A stretch of 64,000 bases of DNA, from contig CH672374.1 of NCBI GenBank assembly GCA_000153385.1, positions 609,892 to 673,891 of the forward strand, read 5' to 3'. The position numbers and the translations under genes are program-made. The stretch is from Flavobacteria bacterium BBFL7. GTDB lineage: Bacteria; Bacteroidota; Bacteroidia; Flavobacteriales; Flavobacteriaceae. Positions within the stretch are counted from its first letter, which is position 1. The number at the start of each line of letters is the position of its first letter. Below are positions 41,705-51,032 of the stretch, in pieces. The notes beneath the pieces are model-generated. The model searched no databases and had not been told where the DNA came from. It saw only the letters and a list, made by a program, of their open reading frames with translations.

Positions 41705-42520
41705 TTAAATAACCACACAACTATTAATTACATCTTCTATAGTAAGTTGTAAATGTTTAGGTAACATATTATCCTTAGGTAAAACAGAAAGTTGTCGATC
41801 TTCATTACTATTAAAAACCTGTTTCAATAAGGGATGTGAATAACCTAATACTTGACATATCTCGCGTATTAAATCAATATGATGTATCAAGTCCATACTG
41901 CCCAGATGAAATACACCACGACGACGTTTATTAATTAAATAATGAATTTGTTGTGTCAATTTATTGATATGAGTAGCATTAATTACCACGTTAGGAAATA
42001 CTTCAATAGCTTCTTTGTCCTGTAACTGCTGTTTCAAATCATCTACACGAGGTGTATTGTTACCAAAAATCATAGGGATTCTACAAATCACATATTTAGA
42101 CGGATGCAATCTTAAAAGCGCGTTCTCAATTTTTATTTTAAACCTTCCGTAGATACTTTCAGAAAATGTTTTATCATACTCATAACTGGGGAAATTTGTA
42201 AATCGATCAAAAACATTTGCGCTAGACATAAAAATAATTCGAGAATCGTTTTTAAGAACCCAATCTATCAGACGCATATGTAAGTGTACCTGAGAGTTAA
42301 CGTTACCACGTACAGCACTGACAATAAAATTAGGCTTTAAAGAATCTAATAATCCATGCACGTCTTCTAACTCCATATCCAACTGGTGGAAATGGTGATT
42401 TTTATCATAATCTTTATGATCTGTTTTATAAGTAGCGTGTACATCATAATAGGGTGCAAGCTCTTTGTAGAGTGCGTTACCTATAAAGCCACTACCGCCT
42501 AAAATTAAAATACGATTCAA
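41705..42520 (-). CDS. NAD-dependent epimerase/RmlD-like SDR protein
   Basis: This 271-residue protein has the Rossmann motif LGGSGFIG at residues 7-14 and the YxxxK pair in SIYGRFK near residue 136, preceded by MSSANVFD. It resembles dTDP-4-dehydrorhamnose reductase-type SDRs; the substrate cannot be fixed. The frame starts with TTG at 42520, 4 bp after the gcvT stop, so it is in an operon with gcvT. Confidence 0.82.
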   Translation of the reverse strand: MNRILILGGSGFIGNALYKELAPYYDVHATYKTDHKDYDKNHHFHQLDMELEDVHGLLDSLKPNFIVSAVRGNVNSQVHLHMRLIDWVLKNDSRIIFMSSANVFDRFTNFPSYEYDKTFSESIYGRFKIKIENALLRLHPSKYVICRIPMIFGNNTPRVDDLKQQLQDKEAIEVFPNVVINATHINKLTQQIHYLINKRRRGVFHLGSMDLIHHIDLIREICQVLGYSHPLLKQVFNSNEDRQLSVLPKDNMLPKHLQLTIEDVINSCVVI

Positions 42521-42524
42521 ATAG

Positions 42525-43607
42525 TTACTTTTTATAGAATGGTAACTTAATAACGGTTGCAGGTACTAACTTCTTACGTATCTGGATGTGAATTTTACTT
42601 CCAGGAGTTGCAAAAATAGGTGGTACATATCCCATACCTATTCCTATGCCCATAGATGGCGACATCGTTCCACTAGTAACGATTCCTAGATCTTTTTGAC
42701 TACTGTCTTTAATCTCATAGCCACCACGTGGTATAGCACGCTCATCCATCTCAAAGGCTATTAATTTTCTATCCACACCTTTTTCTTTGTGCTCTAGTAA
42801 TTGTTCGTGATTCACAAATTCTTTAGTGAATTTAGTAACCCATCCTAGTCCAGCCTCGTATGGTGATGTTGTATCATCTATATCGTTACCATATAAACAA
42901 TAACCCATTTCTAGTCGCAGTGTATCGCGAGCAGCAAGACCTATAGGTTTAATTCCAAAGTCTGCTCCAGCCTCAAATACTTTATTCCAGATTTGTTCTA
43001 CCTCACTATTTTTACAGTAAATCTCAAAACCTCCTGAACCTGTATAACCTGTTGCACTAATTATTACATTCTCTATACCTGCAAATTCTGCAACTTCAAA
43101 ATGATAAAATTTTATAGCACTTAAATCTACAGGTGTTAAAGATTGCATAGCTTCAACAGCTTTAGGACCTTGAATAGCCAGTAAAGAGTAATCATCTGAC
43201 AGGTTTCTCATATCTGCACTCATCGTGTTGTGCTTTGTAATATGATCCCAGTCTTTATCGATATTGGAAGCATTAACAACAAGTAAATATTGATCTTCTT
43301 TAATTTTATAAACGATCATATCATCTACAATACCACCAGTTTCATTCGGTAAATAAGCATATTGTGCTCTACCTACGGTAAGTTTTGAAGCATCATTAGA
43401 CGATACTTTTTGAACTAAATTTAAAGCCTCTGGTCCTGAAATTAAAAATTCACCCATATGAGAAACATCAAAAACACCTACATTATCACGTACGGTCTGA
43501 TGTTCAATATTCACTCCTTCATATTGAACAGGCATATTAAAACCTGCAAAAGGAACCATTTTTGCGCTTAGCGCTTCGTGTACTGCTGTTAGTGCTGTAT
43601 TTTTCAT
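42525..43607 (-). CDS. gcvT: Aminomethyltransferase GcvT (glycine cleavage T protein)
   Basis: This 360-residue THF-dependent T protein releases ammonia from the aminomethyl-lipoyl H protein. N-terminal [20 protein letters not shown] and [11 protein letters not shown] are typical, as are [21 protein letters not shown] and the C-terminal [16 protein letters not shown]. The other gcv genes are not in the window. Confidence 0.96.
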   Translation of the reverse strand: MKNTALTAVHEALSAKMVPFAGFNMPVQYEGVNIEHQTVRDNVGVFDVSHMGEFLISGPEALNLVQKVSSNDASKLTVGRAQYAYLPNETGGIVDDMIVYKIKEDQYLLVVNASNIDKDWDHITKHNTMSADMRNLSDDYSLLAIQGPKAVEAMQSLTPVDLSAIKFYHFEVAEFAGIENVIISATGYTGSGGFEIYCKNSEVEQIWNKVFEAGADFGIKPIGLAARDTLRLEMGYCLYGNDIDDTTSPYEAGLGWVTKFTKEFVNHEQLLEHKEKGVDRKLIAFEMDERAIPRGGYEIKDSSQKDLGIVTSGTMSPSMGIGIGMGYVPPIFATPGSKIHIQIRKKLVPATVIKLPFYKK

Positions 43608-43752
43608 GAGGTGATTTTTTCAGTGCAGCAAATGTATGGATTTAAGCTCTTAATTTTAAGTATCCACATCATAGAAAAATGTGAAATACTATCCTATCCT
43701 TTAAAAGAATCATCCTTCATTTGTTAAATTGCAGTCAGATAAAATATATACT

Positions 43753-45291
43753 TTGAAAATACTAAGCGCACAGCAGCTCGCAGAGGCTGACCAGTCTACA
43801 ATAGATAAAAATCAGATTACTAGTAACGATTTAATGGAGCATATAGCAAAGCTCATTTTTGACCGTATTCATCAGCGATTACAAGGTTCTCCTGTGCCTA
43901 TTAAAATATTTTGTGGAATAGGAAAAAATGGTGGTGATGGACTAGCGCTTTCTAGACACATGATTCAGCATGGTTACCATGTTACAACTTATGTAACTAA
44001 TTATAGTAAGAAACGTGCACCAGAGTTTTTATTTCATTATGATAAAATTAAAGAGGTTACAAAGGACTGGCCTATTTTGCTTTCTAGTGAAAAAGACTTT
44101 CCTGAATTACATCCACAGGATATTATCATTGATGCAATTTTTGGCACGGGAATTAATAGACCAATAGATGGTTGGATGGCACAATTAGTCCATTATCTGA
44201 ATAAAACACCTGCGTTTAAACTTGCGATAGACATGCCCAGTGGACTGTATGCAAATAATTCACAAGATATAGATTCACCGATTATTCAAGCGCAGCACAC
44301 TTTTTCGTTTGAAACACCTAAGCTTAGTTTCTTTTTACCAGAAACAGGTCACTATGCGGGAACGTTTGAAGTGGTACCTATAGGACTGGATCCAGAATAT
44401 ATGATGAAGGCAGAGCCGCTAGCACAAATCATCTCTTCAGATGCGGCAAAAAGTATGTATAAACCACGTAAGAAGTTTAGCCATAAAGGCGATTTTGGAC
44501 ATGTACTGACTATGGCTGGAAGTAAAGGTAAAATAGGAGCAGCCGTTTTAGCAACTGGAGCCGCTGTGAATATGGGTGCAGGCAAGGTAACCGCATATAT
44601 ACCTGAACATGCTAATTCGATTTTACAAAGCAGCATTCCAGAAGTGATGACCATTTCATCAAAAAGCAAAGATTATATTACAGATTTTGATCATGATTTA
44701 AAGGATATTACATTGTGTGTAGGGCCAGGTTTAAGCACTGGTGATGATGTAAAGCATGCTTTCGCGAAAGCGTTATCTCAACAAACTCAACCAGTAATAA
44801 TTGATGCAGATGGGTTAAACATTCTATCTGATAATTCTGATTATTGGAAATTAATTCCCAAAAACTCCATTTTAACGCCACATGATGGTGAGCTAGAAAA
44901 ACTGATAGGGCAGTGGAATGATGATTATGATCGTTTAGAGAAAGCTAAAAAACTTTCTATTGATAAAGACGTGATCTTAGTTTTAAAAGGCGCACACACA
45001 ATCATCATATCTGGTAAAAATCTTTATATCAATGACACAGGTAATCCGGGAATGGCGACAGCTGGTAGTGGTGATGTTTTATCTGGCATGATCGCAGGAT
45101 TACTAGCGCAGCATTATGATGCTCTTACGGCGGCTGTTTTTGGAGTTTTTATACATGGGCGTGCTGGTGATATCGCTAGTCAGACTTATGCACATGAAGG
45201 TTTAAAAGCTAGTATTATCTCTAATTTTGTGGGAGCTGCTATATTAGATTTGTTTAGACCAGAACCACAACAGCAGCCGCAACAACAATAA
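43753..45291 (+). CDS. nnr: Bifunctional NAD(P)H-hydrate epimerase/dehydratase Nnr
   Basis: This enzyme repairs hydrated NAD(P)H. I favour the TTG at 43753 (MKILSAQQLAEADQ), since homologues begin there; the frame opens at a TTG at 43729. The product has 512 residues. The N-terminal YjeF_N epimerase domain has GIGKNGGDGLAL, and the C-terminal ribokinase-like dehydratase has TPHDGELEKL and GNPGMATAGSGDVLSGMIAG. A GCTTTCGCGAAAGC palindrome lies in the dehydratase domain (44758-44771). The tail is Gln-rich. Confidence 0.93.
   Translation: MKILSAQQLAEADQSTIDKNQITSNDLMEHIAKLIFDRIHQRLQGSPVPIKIFCGIGKNGGDGLALSRHMIQHGYHVTTYVTNYSKKRAPEFLFHYDKIKEVTKDWPILLSSEKDFPELHPQDIIIDAIFGTGINRPIDGWMAQLVHYLNKTPAFKLAIDMPSGLYANNSQDIDSPIIQAQHTFSFETPKLSFFLPETGHYAGTFEVVPIGLDPEYMMKAEPLAQIISSDAAKSMYKPRKKFSHKGDFGHVLTMAGSKGKIGAAVLATGAAVNMGAGKVTAYIPEHANSILQSSIPEVMTISSKSKDYITDFDHDLKDITLCVGPGLSTGDDVKHAFAKALSQQTQPVIIDADGLNILSDNSDYWKLIPKNSILTPHDGELEKLIGQWNDDYDRLEKAKKLSIDKDVILVLKGAHTIIISGKNLYINDTGNPGMATAGSGDVLSGMIAGLLAQHYDALTAAVFGVFIHGRAGDIASQTYAHEGLKASIISNFVGAAILDLFRPEPQQQPQQQ
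44758..44771. repeat. GCTTTCGCGAAAGC palindrome inside nnr
   Basis: A perfect copy encodes Ala-Phe-Ala-Lys-Ala, the same peptide and frame as in menD. Confidence 0.9.
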
Positions 45292-45353
45292 ATATCGTAT
45301 TAAGTTTAACAATACTTTACTTATCATTGCAAATCCATAAACAGCCCTTATAA

Positions 45354-46859
45354 ATGGAACATCAAATATCGTCTAAGTTATTATCTCTAGAGCAGTTATA
45401 TAACATCATAGAACAACCTATAAAACTATCATTATCAACCGATGCTGTTGAGCGCATTGAAAAATGTAGAGCATATTTAGATAATCGTTTTGGCGGTAAA
45501 GATGCAGCAGCAACTTATGGTATTAATACTGGTTTTGGGTCTCTATGTAATACACATATAGGTTCTGGAGAACTACAGCAATTACAACACAATCTGTTGA
45601 TGTCTCACGCTTGTGGAACTGGAGAAGAGGTCTCTCAGGAAATTGTACGCATGATGTTGTTTCTTAAAATACAAAGTTTAAGTTATGGACATAGTGGTGT
45701 AAGTAGAGCAGTAGTAGAGCGTCTTATTGCTTTTTTTAATAACGAAGTATATCCTGTAGTATATGAGCAAGGATCACTAGGTGCAAGTGGTGATCTGGCA
45801 CCGCTGGCTCACCTTGCGATACCATTAATAGGAAAAGGAGAAGTCTATTATCAAGGGAAAAGGATGGAAGCTTCTGATCTTAACCATTTAATGGGTTGGG
45901 AACCTTTAAAACTGCAGTCTAAAGAAGGTCTTGCTTTAATAAATGGTACTCAATTTATGCTTGCATTTTCCGTTTGTAACTTAATTAAATCTCATCAATT
46001 ATGGTATTGGGCACATCTAACGGGTGCCATGTCTATTGATGCATTTGATTGTAATCTTTCTCCATTTGATAAACGTATTCATTTAATAAGACCTCATACT
46101 GGTCAGTTGCGCAGTGCAGATTTAATACTTTCTCTATTAGAGGATAGTGAGATTGCTATAGGGGAAAAAACTAATGTACAAGACCCATACAGCTTTAGAT
46201 GCATACCACAAGTGCATGGCGCTACGTGGAATACACTTGAATTTGTTAAGAAAACGGTCATGACTGAGGTGAATGCTGTGACGGATAATCCAAACATTTT
46301 CCCAGAGTCAGACGCTATAATCTCTGGTGGAAATTTTCATGGACAGCCGCTAGCCTTAGCTTTAGATTATTTAGGTATTGCTATGGCCGAAATAGCCAGT
46401 ATTAGTGAACGCAGAACTTTTCAATTGATGAGCGGTACACGTGGTTTACCAGCATTTCTAGTTAATAACCCAGGTTTAAATAGTGGTATGATGATCTTAC
46501 AATACACAGCAGCGAGTATTGTAAGTCAGAATAAGCAATATGCTACACCAGCTAGTGTAGATAGTATTGTATCTTCAAATGGTCAGGAAGATCATGTAAG
46601 CATGGGAGCAAATGCTGCTACAAAAACAAATCGAATTGTTAAGAATGTAGAAACTGTTTTGGCGATTGAATTTTTAGCTGCAGCACAAGGTATTGAAGAA
46701 AGAGAGCCTAAAAAGTCATCTACATTTATAGAGCAATTAAAAACAGGATTGAGAGAGAGCGTACCATCTTTAGATACAGATCGTGTATTACATGACGATA
46801 TTGTAAAGGCCAAACAATTAATGACTCAGGTCAAGCTGGATGCAGATGTGATTTTTTAA
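45354..46859 (+). CDS. hutH: Histidine ammonia-lyase HutH
   Basis: This 501-residue enzyme deaminates histidine to urocanate. The MIO-forming Ala-Ser-Gly triad is at residues 144-146 (GSLGASGDLAPLAHL), and QDPYSFRCIPQVHG and the ITDNPN-like AVTDNPNIF motif are also present. No hutU, hutI or hutG gene is in the window, so the gene stands alone here. It converges with a small hypothetical gene and overlaps it by four bases. Confidence 0.95.
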   Translation: MEHQISSKLLSLEQLYNIIEQPIKLSLSTDAVERIEKCRAYLDNRFGGKDAAATYGINTGFGSLCNTHIGSGELQQLQHNLLMSHACGTGEEVSQEIVRMMLFLKIQSLSYGHSGVSRAVVERLIAFFNNEVYPVVYEQGSLGASGDLAPLAHLAIPLIGKGEVYYQGKRMEASDLNHLMGWEPLKLQSKEGLALINGTQFMLAFSVCNLIKSHQLWYWAHLTGAMSIDAFDCNLSPFDKRIHLIRPHTGQLRSADLILSLLEDSEIAIGEKTNVQDPYSFRCIPQVHGATWNTLEFVKKTVMTEVNAVTDNPNIFPESDAIISGGNFHGQPLALALDYLGIAMAEIASISERRTFQLMSGTRGLPAFLVNNPGLNSGMMILQYTAASIVSQNKQYATPASVDSIVSSNGQEDHVSMGANAATKTNRIVKNVETVLAIEFLAAAQGIEEREPKKSSTFIEQLKTGLRESVPSLDTDRVLHDDIVKAKQLMTQVKLDADVIF

Positions 46860-47263
46860 TTAAGAGATAAGCCGGCTCTTACAAGAGTTAATTTTTCAGA
46901 GGTTTCTTTATTAGACCATACGATGGCATCTTCAATATCTTGAAATGCAATTAATTTTCCTGGCTTAAAAAATTTGCTTTCAAGATTTGCAGTACTATTA
47001 CCTTGAACTCTTTTTTCTACTATGGCGATTCCACACAGGTTTTTGAATTTAGAATTTCTAGTATGAACTAAGGGATCAATACTATAATCATTTTCTCGTA
47101 TGCTAATATAAGAGACTGGCATTTCAGTACCATAATAATCTGTGGCTACTTGAACGAGTTCTTTATTTTTGGCCATATCAAAATGGATACCTTCCTTAAT
47201 TTTACCAATAATAACCTCTGGGTAAAACTGAAATTCACCAAATTGTAGCTCCACTGTTTTCAT
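46856..47263 (-). CDS. Small protein, paralogue 1 (STAS/SpoIIAA-like layout)
   Basis: I start at the ATG at 47263 (MKTVELQFGEFQFYPEVIIG), giving 135 residues. The sequence is clearly paralogous to the gene at 47495-47926. Shared segments are DYYG, (V/L)SYI(S/C)IR, YSIDP(L/M)VH, ESKFFKPGK and DAI(V/L)W. The pattern of short strands with a conserved YSIDP loop resembles SpoIIAA-like proteins of Bacteroidota, but this is a weak inference. Confidence 0.75.
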   Translation of the reverse strand: MKTVELQFGEFQFYPEVIIGKIKEGIHFDMAKNKELVQVATDYYGTEMPVSYISIRENDYSIDPLVHTRNSKFKNLCGIAIVEKRVQGNSTANLESKFFKPGKLIAFQDIEDAIVWSNKETSEKLTLVRAGLSLN

Positions 47264-47390
47264 AAACCTAGTTTTAAAAAGCATGCAAAACTAGTTTTTT
47301 CTTACGATGCAGAAAACGTAAAACTCATAAAATCAACAATTTTCGATGAATTAATTAAAAAATATAAATTTCAAACGTTTTCGTCCTTTG

Positions 47391-47430
47391 AGCTCATTAG
47401 ATGAACGGTCTTCATTTATAGTAATGAGCT
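47391..47430. repeat. Inverted repeat AGCTCATTA ... TAATGAGCT
   Basis: A perfect 9-bp inverted repeat around a 22-nt loop lies in the gap between the two paralogous genes. It is not followed by a T-run, so it could be a regulatory structure. Confidence 0.4.
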
Positions 47431-47494
47431 AAATATGAAGTTACTTTCTTGAATAAAAAATCAAAATAAATTGGACTTGTTATTCAATTTCTGT

Positions 47495-47926
47495 TTAAAA
47501 GGTTCGAAATATAGCTGATTGATTTAGGTTGTTAATGCTAGCCAACTCAAGGTTTCTCAGAGCTACTTGATGATTTGCCCATAAGATAGCATCAGTTACC
47601 GATTGAAATTTACAAAATTTCCCAGGTTTAAAGAACTTACTTTCGATGGACACGGTACTCCTAGTATTAGCATTTCTCTCTACAATTGCAATACTGCACA
47701 AATTTTCAAACTTTTTATTGTGTGCGTGCACCATAGGATCTATACTATATGACTTATCTCTAATACAGATATATGATAATGGTTTGATCTTACCGTAATA
47801 CTGATCAATTAATTTAATAAGTGCTTTATTTTTAAAAATATCATAGTGAATCCCTTCGTTCATATTACCTATAACAATTTGAGGATGAAGCTCAAATACA
47901 CCAAAATTTAAATCTACCTTTTTCAT
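47495..47926 (-). CDS. Small protein, paralogue 2 (STAS/SpoIIAA-like layout)
   Basis: This 143-residue soluble protein begins MKKVDLNFGVFELHPQIVIG. It shares the same core motifs with the gene at 46856-47263 and is on the same strand, 231 bp upstream. A tandem duplication is the simplest origin. Function unknown. Confidence 0.75.
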   Translation of the reverse strand: MKKVDLNFGVFELHPQIVIGNMNEGIHYDIFKNKALIKLIDQYYGKIKPLSYICIRDKSYSIDPMVHAHNKKFENLCSIAIVERNANTRSTVSIESKFFKPGKFCKFQSVTDAILWANHQVALRNLELASINNLNQSAIFRTF

Positions 47927-48093
47927 AGTCCAACACTTTTACAATACAAACTTATAAAAGTGTGTTATTAAAACTAAAAGTGATGAATCCTGCCAGAGAC
48001 AAATCGATGAACTAACTTTTCTATCTGATAAAGCGATAGCTTTTGTTGATTGTATAATTCGTATGTTCTTATTTATGAGTTGTATAGAGATAA

Positions 48094-48125
48094 AAAAATG
48101 CCTTAGACTTCTCTAAGGCATTTTT
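48094..48125. terminator. Terminator downstream of clpC
   Basis: AAAAATGCCTTAG pairs with CTAAGGCATTTTT around a 6-nt loop. The minus-strand T-run serves clpC, which ends at 48149. Confidence 0.92.
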
Positions 48126-48148
48126 AAATTTATTATAATTCAAGAGAA

Positions 48149-50761
48149 CTATTCCGTTTCAGAATCTGTAGTTGTGTCAGAAGTGGACTCTGATGTTGCT
48201 TCTGGTTCATCCAATTCCTGTGGCTTTTCAATTTTAATCTTTAGTTCATTAGATTCTTTATCTAAATCCATAAAAATGGAATCACCTTCTTGTAATTCAC
48301 TATTAACTATAGCTTCGGCTAATGCATCTTCAATGTATTTTTGAATCGCTCTATTAAGCGGTCTTGCTCCATATTGTTTATCAAAACCTTTATCTGCAAT
48401 ATAATCCTTAGCGGCTTCACTTAAGGTTAAGTCGTATCCTAGACCTTTAATGCGATCAAATAATTTGACTAATTCAATGTCAATAATTTTATGGATATCA
48501 TCTCTTTCTAGCGCGTTAAATACAATAACGTCATCAATACGATTTAAAAATTCTGGCGCAAAGGTCTTTTTCAAAGCACCTTCAATAATCCCACGGGCAT
48601 TATCATCCTCTGCACTTTTGCGGGCAGCAGTACCAAATCCTACTCCAGATCCAAAATCTTTTAATTTACGAGCACCGACATTTGAAGTCATAATGATAAT
48701 CGTATTTCTAAAGTCTATTTTGCGACCTAAACTATCAGTTAAGTACCCATCATCTAATACTTGTAATAACATATTGAATACATCAGGATGTGCTTTCTCA
48801 ATTTCATCTAATAGAATTACAGCATAAGGTTTGCGTCTTACTTTTTCAGTAAGCTGTCCACCTTCTTCATATCCTACATATCCTGGAGGCGCACCTATCA
48901 ATCTTGATATTGCAAACTTTTCCATGTATTCACTCATATCTATACGAATCAGTGAATTTGATGAGTCAAAAAGTTCACTAGCAATTACTTTTGCTAATTG
49001 TGTTTTTCCTACACCAGTTTGTCCTAAAAAGATAAATGAACCAATAGGTTTATTAGGGTCTTTAAGTCCTGCGCGGTTACGTTGTATCGCTTTTACAACT
49101 TGCTTTACCGCTTTATCTTGTCCTATGACTTTATCTTTAATAGAGTCACTTAAATTAAACAGTTTCTTCATCTCCTTAGTAGCAATACGATTAACAGGTA
49201 TACCTGTCATCATGCTAACTACTTCAGCAACATTTTCTTCAGTAACGGTATCTTTATGCAGCTTAGAAGTTTCTTCCCATGTTTCTTGAGCTTCTGTAAG
49301 AGCCTTTTCTAACTTTTTCTCGTCATCACGTAACTTTGCAGCTTGCTCATACTTTTGTTTCTTAACAACTGCGGTTTTCTCTTCTTTAACGTCTTCTAGT
49401 TGTTTTTCAAGATCAAGAATTTGTTGGGGCACCTCAATATTAGTAATATGGATACGAGAACCAGCTTCATCAAGTGCGTCAATAGCCTTGTCTGGAAGAA
49501 AACGATCGGTCATATATCTATTTGTGAGCTTTACACAAGCTTCAATAGCACCGTCTGTATATGACACATTATGGTGTTCTTCATATTTCTCCTTTATATT
49601 ATTAAGGATAGTAATCGTTTCCTCTACACTTGTAGGTTCTACCATCACTTTTTGAAAACGTCTTTCTAAAGCACCGTCTTTTTCAATACTATTGCGATAT
49701 TCATCTAGAGTAGTAGCTCCTATACATTGAATTTCACCTCGAGCTAGTGCAGGCTTAAACATATTACTAGCATCTAGTGATCCAGCAGCACCACCAGCAC
49801 CTACGATTGTATGAATTTCATCAATGAAAAGAATGATATCCTTATTCTTTTCTAATTCATTCATAACCGCTTTCATGCGCTCTTCAAACTGGCCTCTATA
49901 TTTTGTTCCTGCAACTAGGCTAGCTAGGTCTAATGTTATTACTCTTTTATCATATAAAATACGAGACACCTTGCGTTCTACGATGCGTAGGGCGAGACCT
50001 TCTGCAATTGCACTTTTCCCAACACCAGCTTCACCTATCAATAGTGGATTATTCTTTTTACGACGACTTAAAATTTGAGATACACGCTGTATTTCTTCCA
50101 CACGTCCTACTACAGGATCTAGTTTTCCATCTTCGGCAGCTTTGGTTAAATCTCTACCAAAGTTATCTAAAACAGGTGTTTTACTCTTTTTACCGCCTTT
50201 GGAAGAACTGCTCTGCGAGAATAAATTTTCTTTTTCTTCTCCAGAATTATCCGTGTTAGAGTCATTGTCATCGCTAAAGGCACCTTCTATAGGTTCTTCA
50301 GTGTAACCATCTTCTTGCGATAATAAAGATTTAAATTCTTCCTTTACACTATCATAGTCAACCTTAAGTTTATTAAGCAACTTAGTTGTTGGATCATTTT
50401 CATTGCGCAAAATGCATAGTAATAAATGTGCAGTGTTAATAGATGAGCTTTGAAATAATTTAGCCTCTAGAAAAGTTGTTTTTAAAGCACGTTCTGCTTG
50501 TCTAGTTAGATGTAAATTCTTTTTTTCATTTGCTGCGATGTGAGTATTAGGATTTGCAGGGCTTAGTATTTCTACCTTACGGCGCAAATGATCTAGGTCC
50601 ACCGTTAAACTATTTAATATATCAATAGCCTTACCATCTCCATCTCTTAAAAGACCTAGCATTAAATGTTCTGTTCCTATAAAATCGTGACCTAACCTAA
50701 GCGCTTCTTCTTTGCTGTAGGCAATCACGTCTTTGACTCTTGGTGAAAAATTATCGTCCAT
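48149..50761 (-). CDS. clpC: ClpC AAA+ protease-associated ATPase
   Basis: This 870-residue Hsp100 unfoldase feeds ClpP. It has the double Clp_N repeat (residues 1-150), an acidic Ser-rich linker (about 155-195), AAA1 with GEAGVGKSAIAEG, and a UVR-like middle segment (KYEQAAKLRDDEKKLE). AAA2 with GQTGVGKTQLAK and the C-terminal ClpB_D2-small domain follow. The Ser/Thr/Glu-rich tail after residue 850 is longer than in many homologues. It diverges from gyrA across a 271-bp gap holding one CGCTTTCGCGAAAGCG copy. Confidence 0.96.
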   Translation of the reverse strand: MDDNFSPRVKDVIAYSKEEALRLGHDFIGTEHLMLGLLRDGDGKAIDILNSLTVDLDHLRRKVEILSPANPNTHIAANEKKNLHLTRQAERALKTTFLEAKLFQSSSINTAHLLLCILRNENDPTTKLLNKLKVDYDSVKEEFKSLLSQEDGYTEEPIEGAFSDDNDSNTDNSGEEKENLFSQSSSSKGGKKSKTPVLDNFGRDLTKAAEDGKLDPVVGRVEEIQRVSQILSRRKKNNPLLIGEAGVGKSAIAEGLALRIVERKVSRILYDKRVITLDLASLVAGTKYRGQFEERMKAVMNELEKNKDIILFIDEIHTIVGAGGAAGSLDASNMFKPALARGEIQCIGATTLDEYRNSIEKDGALERRFQKVMVEPTSVEETITILNNIKEKYEEHHNVSYTDGAIEACVKLTNRYMTDRFLPDKAIDALDEAGSRIHITNIEVPQQILDLEKQLEDVKEEKTAVVKKQKYEQAAKLRDDEKKLEKALTEAQETWEETSKLHKDTVTEENVAEVVSMMTGIPVNRIATKEMKKLFNLSDSIKDKVIGQDKAVKQVVKAIQRNRAGLKDPNKPIGSFIFLGQTGVGKTQLAKVIASELFDSSNSLIRIDMSEYMEKFAISRLIGAPPGYVGYEEGGQLTEKVRRKPYAVILLDEIEKAHPDVFNMLLQVLDDGYLTDSLGRKIDFRNTIIIMTSNVGARKLKDFGSGVGFGTAARKSAEDDNARGIIEGALKKTFAPEFLNRIDDVIVFNALERDDIHKIIDIELVKLFDRIKGLGYDLTLSEAAKDYIADKGFDKQYGARPLNRAIQKYIEDALAEAIVNSELQEGDSIFMDLDKESNELKIKIEKPQELDEPEATSESTSDTTTDSETE

Positions 50762-50842
50762 ATTGCTACTTTGAGTTAAATGTAATGAATTCTGTTAGTT
50801 CAATATGTATACCAATTTGTTAAATGATGATTTTAATGACTA

Positions 50843-50858
50843 CGCTTTCGCGAAAGCG
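50843..50858. repeat. CGCTTTCGCGAAAGCG palindrome
   Basis: A perfect copy sits between the divergent clpC and gyrA genes. Confidence 0.9.
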
Positions 50859-51032
50859 TGACACAAAAGCCTTAAAAACAGCCTAATTATTAAATAGTTA
50901 AACTTATCCACATTAAAGTAAATAGTATGTTAATAAAAATAGTGGTTATCATGGTGTAAAGCCTTATTAAGACTAGGTTTTTCATTAAATTGCTTGCTTA
51001 ATAATAAAAGTATTAATTAAACGGTTTTTTAA

